From positions 28,638 through 92,637 of the forward strand of contig JAFGXL010000001.1 in the NCBI GenBank assembly GCA_016936655.1: DNA of 64,000 nt, in the 5' to 3' direction. The DNA is from Nitrospirota bacterium. GTDB lineage: Bacteria; Nitrospirota; Thermodesulfovibrionia; Thermodesulfovibrionales; Dissulfurispiraceae. Below the pieces are notes generated by a model. It did no database searches and was not told the origin of the DNA. It saw nothing but the letters and a program-made list of their open reading frames with translations. The first letter of the stretch is position 1; every line of letters begins with the position of its first letter. Shown in pieces: positions 57,120 through 64,000 of this stretch. The position numbers and the translations under genes were made by a program.

Positions 57120-57910
57120 GCAACTATTTATTGACAGTAATGATTTTGTTGATGAGCTTTGCGGTTCCGCCTGCGATAGCAGGCGAATATGTGCTTATAA
57201 AAGGCAAAGGAGTGGAGGTGTGTGAGGAGTATGGTAAGAATCTGAATTCATTCAACCTGCATAACAAATATGTTATGGCATGCGAAAGAAAAATCAATCC
57301 TGAATTCACTGATTTTAAAAAACCTGAATGGGTGGTTGTAGATTTATGGGAGAACAGAAAAATATTAGAAAAAATCGCAAGATTTCTTGGTGAGCGGCAT
57401 CCAATTAGTAGCAAGAAGGTAGGAAAAGAACCCCATTATAGCTATAGTGATTTCCAGGAATGGGAGGGGCAATTAAGAAATATGATAGAAGGGAAGTACG
57501 CTCCAACAGTAGAGGAAGTACAAATAGATATTGATAATGATGTCAATAAGGAAAACATAATTAAATATAGCGATGGTAATTGTCCAGGAGGTAATTATTT
57601 TGGCGCTGCACTTATCGTTTTAAATGACAACAAAAGTGAGATAGATATAGAAAAAACAAAGCAACTTTTACAGAATCCACAGTATTATCCAAAGTTACCT
57701 AATGAGCTTTTATCAAGAGGATGGGAATTTTCGATGTATGATGTTTTTCTTTATAAAGGCAAGTCATATTTTAACCGCTGGAGCGGCAATCAAGCGCCTG
57801 GAAGCAAAGACAAGATAGATATTCTGAAAGTATTTGTAACAGAAACAAATAAAGCTAAAAAAGTAAGCACAAAAGAGATTTGTAGATACCGGTTTAAATC
57901 GGCTAAGTAA
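57110..57910 (+). CDS. Signal-peptide protein, candidate lysozyme-immunity family (paralogue 1)
   Basis: 266 aa, GTG start with GGAGGG. A signal peptide (about 1-24, ending PPAIAGE) leads into VLIKGKGVEVCEEYGKNL. It is clearly paralogous to the product of 58702-59484: shared features are VLIKGKGV.VC near the N-terminus, an Asp-rich IDIDND loop, LIVLND, and MYDVFLYKGKSYF..W near the C-terminus, ending ICRYRF. Periplasmic location and position next to lysozyme-like genes suggest an inhibitor or immunity role. No known lysozyme-inhibitor family is recognised. Confidence 0.7.
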   Translation: MRKSNYLLTVMILLMSFAVPPAIAGEYVLIKGKGVEVCEEYGKNLNSFNLHNKYVMACERKINPEFTDFKKPEWVVVDLWENRKILEKIARFLGERHPISSKKVGKEPHYSYSDFQEWEGQLRNMIEGKYAPTVEEVQIDIDNDVNKENIIKYSDGNCPGGNYFGAALIVLNDNKSEIDIEKTKQLLQNPQYYPKLPNELLSRGWEFSMYDVFLYKGKSYFNRWSGNQAPGSKDKIDILKVFVTETNKAKKVSTKEICRYRFKSAK

Positions 57911-57937
57911 GAACCAAAAAAATAAAAGGAGGAAACT

Positions 57938-58705
57938 ATGTTGACAGGATTGCATGCCACAAGTAATTATGCGCAGGAAAGGTATGATTTTTTAAAACAA
58001 AGAGGAATTGAAGGGTACGAGTCGAGAGTTTATATTGTCTCTGGAGAAAATATTGCAACAATTGGCATAGGCATTAATTTAAATGCAAGCCAGGCCAACC
58101 TCAATGCTGTCTTGCAGCAACTCGGCTTTGATCTGAATGGTACGCAGTTAAGCGGTAGCGCGTTAACTGCTGAACAATATTATATTCAACAAATCAGAGC
58201 TGCAGTAGCAAAAACATATACGAATAATACAGCAGTACAAACAGCACTGGATTTGATATTGCAGAACAGAGCTGCTGACTCAAGATATGGTTCATCATTT
58301 ACTCGCAGGCTCAGATTTGAATTTAACAATGAAACCGAATCAAAGAACGCATTTGACGCCATAATTCCGAGCTATGAAGCTAGGGTTGATACATGGCTTG
58401 GCTATCACATGAATGATTCAAAAGAACGCACAGCTATTGTGTCACTTGCATATAACACTAAAGCTGGCGGCACTTCACTCCTTGGTTCAAAGCTCAAAGA
58501 AGCTATCCTGAACGACAACCGAGCTGAGGCATGGTATCAAATCAGATACTGTTCAAACAAAAACGGCATACATGCTAACCGTCGCTATGCTGAATCGCAT
58601 TTATTTGGTCTTTATGATGAAGGATCAACCTTTACAGAAGAAGAAGCAAAAGAAGTAATGAGGATGTATACCAAACATGATTTTGAGATGCGGAGGGCAG
58701 CGTGA
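57938..58705 (+). CDS. GH24-type (phage-like) lysozyme domain protein
   Basis: 255 aa. RGIEGYESRVY then NIATIGIGINL resembles the GH24 active-site strand, with Glu at about 24 and Thr before IGIG. The Asp expected between them is not present (the loop reads IVSGEN), so catalysis may be altered. The C-terminal part has AWYQIRY and HANRRYAESHLFGLYDEG, as in the gene at 59489. The protein has no RTX repeats, no signal peptide and ends MRRAA. GGAGG precedes the ATG. It overlaps the next gene by four bases (GTGA). Confidence 0.75.
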   Translation: MLTGLHATSNYAQERYDFLKQRGIEGYESRVYIVSGENIATIGIGINLNASQANLNAVLQQLGFDLNGTQLSGSALTAEQYYIQQIRAAVAKTYTNNTAVQTALDLILQNRAADSRYGSSFTRRLRFEFNNETESKNAFDAIIPSYEARVDTWLGYHMNDSKERTAIVSLAYNTKAGGTSLLGSKLKEAILNDNRAEAWYQIRYCSNKNGIHANRRYAESHLFGLYDEGSTFTEEEAKEVMRMYTKHDFEMRRAA

Positions 58706-58711
58706 GAAAGA
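58673..58711 (+). repeat. 39-base junction repeat, copy 2
   Basis: Same sequence as 57081-57119. Here it lies at the intact junction between the lysozyme-like gene and the second signal-peptide gene. Confidence 0.8.
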
Positions 58712-59484
58712 AAATAATATTGATCTTGATTTTGGTTTTAATGCCAATAGCATGTTTTGGAGATGAGCTTGTGCTTATAAAAGGCAAGGGAGTTCCAGTA
58801 TGCGAAGCACACTATAAGAATTTGAAAGCCCTTACTTTAAATGAAATGGTATGCAAACGGGATCAAGCCTATCCTGAAGCAAATGGAATAACAAGGCCGA
58901 AATGGGAGCGATTAGACTTGAGAGAAAACAAAGACCTACTTAGAAAAATATTTAAGTTTTTCATTTATGGTGACCAGTTTGTGAAAGATATAAGATTTGA
59001 CAACAATGAGGAATATGAACTTTTAATTGAGCATTGGCTCGGGTGCGCTCGATTTGTTAGTGGTGGAAAATTACAAAGGAGCGAATGTTCAAAAGAATTT
59101 CCAGATCAGTACGCTTTATACACAACAAAAACGGATATAGATAATGATGGTAAGGCTAAGACAGTAATGCTTTATCAAGATGAAATTTGTATGTACACTC
59201 GTGCATATTCACGACCACTGCTTGTTTTAAACGAAGCAAAGAATCAGATCAATGTTAAAAAGACAGAACCATTGTTGGATCCATTAGAGAAGTACGCAGA
59301 TATTAAAATTAAAACCAGCTTGAACTATAAGTTATATGATGTATTTTTCTACAAAAACTCATCATATTTTGACAAATGGGATATCTACGATTTGTCTCTC
59401 TCAGTTTACAAATTAATTGAAAACAAGGGAAATGAAATTTGCAAGTATCAATACAAACAAACACAAAACAACAAGGAGGATTAA
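58702..59484 (+). CDS. Signal-peptide protein, candidate lysozyme-immunity family (paralogue 2)
   Basis: 260 aa, GTG start. Signal peptide about 1-20 (ending MPIACFGDE), then LVLIKGKGVPVCEAHYKNL. It aligns with the product of 57110-57910 over its whole length, with several Cys conserved. It is translationally coupled to the lysozyme-like gene upstream, and the next lysozyme-RTX gene starts four bases after its stop, so it could protect against either. Confidence 0.7.
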   Translation: MRKKIILILILVLMPIACFGDELVLIKGKGVPVCEAHYKNLKALTLNEMVCKRDQAYPEANGITRPKWERLDLRENKDLLRKIFKFFIYGDQFVKDIRFDNNEEYELLIEHWLGCARFVSGGKLQRSECSKEFPDQYALYTTKTDIDNDGKAKTVMLYQDEICMYTRAYSRPLLVLNEAKNQINVKKTEPLLDPLEKYADIKIKTSLNYKLYDVFFYKNSSYFDKWDIYDLSLSVYKLIENKGNEICKYQYKQTQNNKED

Positions 59485-59488
59485 AATC

Positions 59489-61129
59489 ATGAGAACAGAG
59501 ACATTGCATTCAGTTCCCGATTATATTAATGAGGCATTTAATTTTATTGTAGGTAACGAAGGATTTAGAAATGGCGAGCCCTACTTCGATACTGCTAATC
59601 CAACTCGCGCAACTATAGGTTACGGTTTCAATATTGAAGTTTCAAATTACTTGCTCCTGGTTCTTGAACAAATGGGTATTGTCAATGACTCAATGACCTC
59701 AACCCAAATCAACACAATAAGAAGCGCCTTTACAACCGAGATAAACAGAACACCGCACACAGGAGATAGGGCAACGATAGAGCGTCAATTGCAAGCAAAC
59801 CTCAACCGAGTAGCTCAGCAGTATGGCGTTTCCACATTTCGAATTGACACAACACAAGGCTACAACATTTTCAGTGAAATTATACAAGGAGCAACTATAG
59901 GAGGCATTGCGATCCCTGGCAAACAACCAAGGCTTGATAACTTGCTTCAGAGCACTCTTGCCCACAACTCAAAGGAATATGTAGCTTTGCTATCATTGTT
60001 TTATAACAGAGAAGATTTAATAACTAGCAGCACTCCAGGGGGAAGCATAGCAGATGCAGTCATAAACGACGACCGTATTAGAGCATGGTATCTCATACGC
60101 TATAGGCGCAATGGAGGCAGCAGGTCACAGGGTATTGCCAACCGTCGATACAGGGAATCAGACCTTTTTGGATTATGGAACAGCGGAGGTCCAACAACAC
60201 CTGAGATTCAAAGGTTTGAAGAGTTTCTCAAACAAGCAGACCCGTACAATACAGGCATATCAATGCTCCAGTATATGCGCAACTACGAAGCAGGCTTTAC
60301 TCCAAAGACAGCAGAAGCAAATAACAGCAGAACAATAGATGAACAGATAAATAATGAAACCGCTGTAAAAAACTATTTTGTATCGCAATATGGACGCGGT
60401 GAAAATATAGACGGCAATGTAATACTAGGCACAGAATTAGCGAACAAGGTAGTGTATACAACGAATGCATTAACAATATCTCAAATTAAAGCCGGATACC
60501 TCAAGAGCACTGAAAACAATGACCTGATACTAGGAGACAAAGGAGCAGACGAATTAAATGGTGGTCTGGGCAACGATGTCATATATGGTGGAACAGCCAA
60601 TGATACCCTAATTGGAGGCGCTGGAGCGGATATATTGATTGGAGGCACTGGGTTTGATACTTACATCTATCGTAGTGGTGATGGCAATGACCGCATATAT
60701 GACGATGATGGATTCGGAAGGATAGTCATTTTATCTCAGGATGGCAGTGAGAGCGAGTATGCAATAGGCACTTTTTACAAAGACGAAAATGGTGCAGAAA
60801 TATGGCGATCACCAGATGGTACAATCACTGTCTCCCACAACTCTCCATGGAAAATCACTCTTCCTGACGGCAGCACAATTGATTTAGGCGAAAACTTTGA
60901 AAGCGGTGATTTTGGGATCAATCTGCTTGATGCTCCTGTGGAGCCTACGCTTACTGGAATCACCCTTGAAGGAGATTTAAAGCCCATGGATTTTGATCCC
61001 AATGAGCCTGGCATTCAGTACAGGCAAGATGCTTTTGGAAACATTATTACAGACCCTAATCAGCCTGATCCGGACAGAGAGGATTCCTTTTCAAATATAA
61101 AGAACAAGGAGGTGGCATATGCGTATTAA
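59489..61129 (+). CDS. Lysozyme-RTX fusion protein
   Basis: 546 aa. I start at ATG 59489 because AAGGAGG lies just before it; an open frame from 59417 overlaps the previous gene and has no such site. Residues about 10-230 are GH24-like with all three catalytic positions: Glu in VGNEGFRNG, Asp in PYFDTANP and Thr in RATIGYGFN. Later IRAWYLIRY and ANRRYRESDLFGLW match the other lysozyme. RTX nonapeptides lie at about 346-405 and a C-terminal block with LPDGSTIDLGENFESGDFG at about 455-475. The end shows no classic secretion tail. Overlaps the next gene by 11 bases. Confidence 0.85.
   Translation: MRTETLHSVPDYINEAFNFIVGNEGFRNGEPYFDTANPTRATIGYGFNIEVSNYLLLVLEQMGIVNDSMTSTQINTIRSAFTTEINRTPHTGDRATIERQLQANLNRVAQQYGVSTFRIDTTQGYNIFSEIIQGATIGGIAIPGKQPRLDNLLQSTLAHNSKEYVALLSLFYNREDLITSSTPGGSIADAVINDDRIRAWYLIRYRRNGGSRSQGIANRRYRESDLFGLWNSGGPTTPEIQRFEEFLKQADPYNTGISMLQYMRNYEAGFTPKTAEANNSRTIDEQINNETAVKNYFVSQYGRGENIDGNVILGTELANKVVYTTNALTISQIKAGYLKSTENNDLILGDKGADELNGGLGNDVIYGGTANDTLIGGAGADILIGGTGFDTYIYRSGDGNDRIYDDDGFGRIVILSQDGSESEYAIGTFYKDENGAEIWRSPDGTITVSHNSPWKITLPDGSTIDLGENFESGDFGINLLDAPVEPTLTGITLEGDLKPMDFDPNEPGIQYRQDAFGNIITDPNQPDPDREDSFSNIKNKEVAYAY
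60840..60960 (+). repeat. C-terminal homology block, copy 1
   Basis: Encodes LPDGSTIDLGENFESGDFG and NLLDAP. It is nearly identical in DNA to 63280-63400, with only a few changes over about 85 bases, while the N-terminal domains of the two proteins are unrelated. Confidence 0.8.
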
Positions 61130-62006
61130 GTTCACAGTAGGAGTACTGCTTTTGGTGCTGTGCTTTGTGGTGCAGCCAGTAATTGCAGGCGAACTGCCAT
61201 CAAGTTTTCAACCTATCAAGCAAGAAAAAAAGACTATTAAGTCGCAGAAAACTGTTGAAACCCAGAAATCAAAATATCCGCCATATCCTGATGTTTGGGA
61301 TTGGCAAATGCCGGAGGCGGATAAATCAAATGACCCATCATCTGCACCGATAATTAAAGTCCATACGATGGACAACGGCGATGTAATGATTGCATATGCA
61401 CTTGATTATAAACCTGATATGGGCAAGGTAATAGTGAAGTATTTTACTTTTTTTGGAAAGATCGGCCTCAGTGATATGGAGGCAAAAACAGTTTATAAGG
61501 AGAATTACACAGGTGATGCAAAGACTCACATTCCATTCAGAAATATTTTTTTTCTTAGCAAAATTGGAATAGGAATGCGTGGTGGCGGATGTTACGATGC
61601 ACTTGGGCATCACATAAGTATTTATGATAAGACGGAAACAAAGAGCCTGGAGAGCAAAACACTTTTGTATGTGTTTGACAAGCCTAAATACTATAAGACC
61701 CGTTCCCACTGCTGGGACGGCCCAAGTTTCTATTACCGTGTGAAAGCTGTTGACGCAGCGTTCCTACCGCTCAAGGACGGCACTTTCTTAGTAATTACTG
61801 ATGTTGGATACATCATCCGCTTCGATGAAAATTTTCAGACAAAATCGAATCTGATAAACAACAAGTTTTTTTGGATGGATGACAAGGAATTTCGGACTTT
61901 TGAGGCAAAATATGGCGACCGTGCCGTGGGTCACAAGGACTCAAAACAGCTGTATGCGGATCTTTATAAATTATTAATGAATATAAAAAGGAGGGCAGTC
62001 AAATGA
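61119..62006 (+). CDS. Signal-peptide protein of a different family, candidate immunity protein
   Basis: 295 aa. Signal peptide about 1-24 (LLVLCFVVQPVIAGE), then a Lys/Gln-rich linker and a domain rich in beta strands with VHTMDNGDVMIAYALDY and FLPLKDGTFLVITDVGYIIRFD. It is unrelated in sequence to the two paralogues upstream. AAGGAGG precedes the ATG. It overlaps genes on both sides (11 and 4 bases), so it is locked into the same translational unit as the two RTX effectors. Confidence 0.7.
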   Translation: MRIKFTVGVLLLVLCFVVQPVIAGELPSSFQPIKQEKKTIKSQKTVETQKSKYPPYPDVWDWQMPEADKSNDPSSAPIIKVHTMDNGDVMIAYALDYKPDMGKVIVKYFTFFGKIGLSDMEAKTVYKENYTGDAKTHIPFRNIFFLSKIGIGMRGGGCYDALGHHISIYDKTETKSLESKTLLYVFDKPKYYKTRSHCWDGPSFYYRVKAVDAAFLPLKDGTFLVITDVGYIIRFDENFQTKSNLINNKFFWMDDKEFRTFEAKYGDRAVGHKDSKQLYADLYKLLMNIKRRAVK

Positions 62007-63472
62007 GTTTCACAGGAGATGCAGAAACTATTCGTTTTAAGACAATATTAGCAAGCGTTCTTGAAAAGAATGAGCTTAATGGAAAATCGCCTTATGCGTT
62101 ATACTTTGCTACCAAGGCCAGCAATAGCGGTTGGTCATTCGGCGTTCCTCAATATGATCTGAGTGAGGGGAATAACGTAAATTTATTTAGAGACATTCTA
62201 ATAAATGCACAGGTTAAAGATAACTCAGGTAACTACATCTATGTTATTGACGATGGCGATCCAACAACGAATCGTGCAAATGATAAAAAAGTGGCTGATC
62301 TCTTTGCAAAGGCAAAGAGTAAAGACAGTAGCTTACTAACTAGCACTGAGCGTGGATTGATTGATAAAGCACTATCAAGCGATTATGGGAAATCGGCAAT
62401 TGATAATTCTTTAGACCCGTGGTTGACAACGCTTATCACAGATGCAAACAGAGTGATCGCATTGACTTCTGGCGCAGATAAAACATTCCTGCAAACCGAT
62501 ATCGGAAAACTTTTCCTTTGCGACTATGACAACCAATATTACATTGATTCAGGTGGCAAGTTAGAAAAATTTGTCCAAGGTTTTACTGTTTCATTGGGCG
62601 GCGGTACTGTTACCAAGCAAGGAACATTGGGTGTAGATGACCTGTTGGCATTTTATTTCCGCACAAAGCAGGCCAGCAAAACTCCGTGGGACCCCATGCG
62701 CCGTTTCAGCAATATAGTTGCCGCAACGGGTTATACGCCGACTGACCTCGATGAAGCGAAGGGTGTCCTTCGTGCATATACTTATTTGTATGTCCGTAAT
62801 GAAAATATTTTGATACAAAACCAAACTTATCTTGATTCAGTCAATGCGTTTCGGAATCAGGTTAATAAGCCAGCGGATCAAGTCATATTTGCCAATTGGA
62901 AACCTGAGTGGGGGCCTATGCCTACTACTTACAATGATATTCTCATGGGTAATGATGGCAATAACTATAATGATTCGGGTGAGTATCAGCTTAATGGCAG
63001 AGGTGGTAATGACATCATTTTTGGAGAAGGCGGTAATGATCATATCGAGGGAGGCAAGGGCGATGATATCCTTTTCGGGGGTACAGGGCATGATATTTAC
63101 ATCTACAGCATTGGCGATGGAAACGACAGGATCATAGATGAAGATAAAGACGGCGAAATAGTCATTTTTGATTCAACAGGAACAGAAATTAATCGACGAG
63201 TACTTGGCAACTTCTATAAAAGCGGACAAAATGAATGTAGCCTCCCTGATGGCAGCACTATCAAAGTTACTCAAAACTCTCCCACAAAGATAGTTCTTCC
63301 TGACGGCAGCACAATTGATTTAGGCGAAAACTTTGAAAGCGGAGATTTTGGGATCAATCTGCTGGATGCTCCTATAGATCCAGATACATCAGAAGGATTG
63401 GTGATAGAAGGTGACTTTACACCAATTGATTTTGATCTTACTGAACCAGCTGCGATGCGGAGGGCAGCGTGA
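62003..63472 (+). CDS. RTX protein with novel N-terminal domain, candidate effector
   Basis: 489 aa. Residues 1-300 are a domain I do not recognise. YFATKASNSGWSFGVPQYDLS (about 29-49) faintly resembles lysozyme/transglycosylase-like active-site segments (S-G-x-S-x-G-x-x-Q), which is only suggestive. Ca-binding nonapeptides (GGNDIIFGEGGNDHIEGG) lie at about 330-365. The C-terminal block LPDGSTIDLGENFESGDFG matches the lysozyme-RTX protein. It ends in MRRAA, without a secretion tail. ATGA overlap upstream and a four-base overlap downstream. Confidence 0.75.
   Translation: MSFTGDAETIRFKTILASVLEKNELNGKSPYALYFATKASNSGWSFGVPQYDLSEGNNVNLFRDILINAQVKDNSGNYIYVIDDGDPTTNRANDKKVADLFAKAKSKDSSLLTSTERGLIDKALSSDYGKSAIDNSLDPWLTTLITDANRVIALTSGADKTFLQTDIGKLFLCDYDNQYYIDSGGKLEKFVQGFTVSLGGGTVTKQGTLGVDDLLAFYFRTKQASKTPWDPMRRFSNIVAATGYTPTDLDEAKGVLRAYTYLYVRNENILIQNQTYLDSVNAFRNQVNKPADQVIFANWKPEWGPMPTTYNDILMGNDGNNYNDSGEYQLNGRGGNDIIFGEGGNDHIEGGKGDDILFGGTGHDIYIYSIGDGNDRIIDEDKDGEIVIFDSTGTEINRRVLGNFYKSGQNECSLPDGSTIKVTQNSPTKIVLPDGSTIDLGENFESGDFGINLLDAPIDPDTSEGLVIEGDFTPIDFDLTEPAAMRRAA
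63280..63400 (+). repeat. C-terminal homology block, copy 2
   Basis: Counterpart of 60840-60960. Similarity runs through NLLDAP and weakens afterwards, where the next ten residues differ. Confidence 0.8.
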
Positions 63473-63558
63473 AAAAACACTTATTGATTTGTGTGCTGTT
63501 GATTTTAATGTTGTGCTCTGTTGTTCAGCCTCTGATGGCAGCGCCTTTAATGATGTTA
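63469..63558 (+). pseudogene. Truncated signal-peptide gene
   Basis: A GTG in the MRRAA junction motif starts a 29-residue signal peptide (LLILMLCSVVQPLMAAP) that closely resembles the one at 61119 (LLLVLCFVVQPVIAGE). The frame stops at 63558 and the following sequence is RTX-coding in another frame. It looks like the 5' end of an immunity gene fused out of frame to an RTX gene by deletion. Confidence 0.6.
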
Positions 63559-64000
63559 TAAAGGGCAAGGGCGGAGATGATCTGATAGATGCAAGTCAAG
63601 GCGGAGATGACCATCTTTTCGGCGGTGATGGTAACGATATTATCTATGCACAGAAAAGCTTCTGTATAGACATGCTTGAAGGAGGTACAGGTAGCGACGC
63701 TCTCAATGCCGGAGGTGGGGATGACAATGCATTTGGTGAGAGTTATGGAGAAATGGCTGACCTTATAGCAGCAGGTGAAACGGCACCGAGTATTGGCGCT
63801 CGAGGTGACCTTGTCTCAGGAGGTGCTGGCAATGATTTTGTCTATGGCGCAGATGCAGGTGATCTGCTTATGGGTGGCCAAGGACATGATCTGCTTGTTG
63901 GAGGAGGTGGAAATGACGCCATATTGGGTGATGCAGACTTTCTTGGAGCCAGCTCCGATTGGTCGTACACTGTTGTAAGGGAAGGAGAATGGGGCACAGA
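63489..64000 (+). CDS. RTX repeat protein, 5' end unclear, continues beyond the window
   Basis: An open frame (TTG at 63489 or GTG at 63513 are the only nearby starts; none has a ribosome site) encodes many RTX units such as KGKGGDDLIDASQGGDDHLF and GGQGHDLLVGGGGNDAILGD and remains open at the window end. There is no N-terminal domain. Homology to RTX begins at GSAFNDVIKGKGG. It is either a downstream part of a carrier gene cut by the junction at about 63530, or is expressed by frameshift from the signal-peptide frame. Confidence 0.6.
   Translation, partial: MCAVDFNVVLCCSASDGSAFNDVIKGKGGDDLIDASQGGDDHLFGGDGNDIIYAQKSFCIDMLEGGTGSDALNAGGGDDNAFGESYGEMADLIAAGETAPSIGARGDLVSGGAGNDFVYGADAGDLLMGGQGHDLLVGGGGNDAILGDADFLGASSDWSYTVVREGEWGT

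Noticed and set aside
59417..59488. Start of the lysozyme-RTX gene 24 codons upstream
   Set aside because: It would overlap the preceding gene by 68 bases; AAGGAGG stands directly before the ATG at 59489 and the added residues are basic and unlike the family.
45265..64000. Accessory island as a prophage, because of phage-type lysozymes
   Set aside because: No capsid, tail, terminase, integrase or holin genes occur; the lysozyme domains are linked to RTX repeats and secretion.

Overview
The window reads as chromosome from a Gram-negative, anaerobe-like bacterium. It carries LPS export genes (lptC, lptA, lptB), an LpxL-type acyltransferase, sigma-54, futalosine-route menaquinone genes (mqnA, mqnD) and an ATP synthase cluster with both b and b' subunits. 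This gene set and order fit Nitrospirota (Thermodesulfovibrionia-like) or a nearby deep lineage. That placement is inference from gene content; no rRNA is present to test it.

Bases 1-45264 are compact housekeeping DNA. In order they hold: the 3' part of a CCA-adding/poly(A) polymerase family gene; a class A penicillin-binding protein, glucan phosphorylase and mqnD on the minus strand; the translation block rpsB-tsf-pyrH-frr with a small ORF and a DksA-like gene; truA and a DUF4126 membrane protein; a YprB-like exonuclease, xerD, a Lon-type protease and an acyltransferase; PilZ and YtxH genes; def-fmt-DUF116-rsmB-PASTA-rpe-TPR-pgsA-DUF512 as a tightly overlapping run; a sigma-70 factor; a NarL-type two-component pair; aroE; lptC-lptA-lptB-rpoN-hpf-rapZ; atpF'-F-H-A-G-D-C; a cardiolipin synthase; archease-rtcB; and mqnA.

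Bases 45265-64000 are an accessory island and the most interesting part. A 436-base non-coding region with a perfect 28-bp palindrome and six TTTACG/CGTAAA hexamers leads into two clusters around a type I secretion ABC transporter (54730-57012). Cluster A (45.7-54.4 kb) has short ORFs with different N-termini joined to the same Ca-binding (EF-hand-like) module. One N-terminus is an NlpC/P60-like hydrolase. Each is followed by an unrelated secreted, lipoprotein or membrane protein, and the series ends in a 1619-residue RTX protein carrying the same module and a likely C-terminal secretion signal. Cluster B (57.0 kb to the window end) alternates peptidoglycan-hydrolase-like proteins (two GH24 lysozyme-like, one unrecognised; two with RTX repeats and a shared C-terminal block) with signal-peptide proteins, nearly all with overlapping or almost touching start and stop codons.

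My reading is that this is a type I-secreted polymorphic toxin system: interchangeable N-terminal effector cassettes, each paired with a periplasmic or membrane immunity protein, and homology blocks that could allow the cassettes to recombine with a full-length RTX carrier. Toxicity, immunity and recombination are all inferred. The shared modules, fossil fragments, overlaps and hydrolase motifs are visible in the sequence. No HlyD-type adaptor or TolC is encoded in the window.
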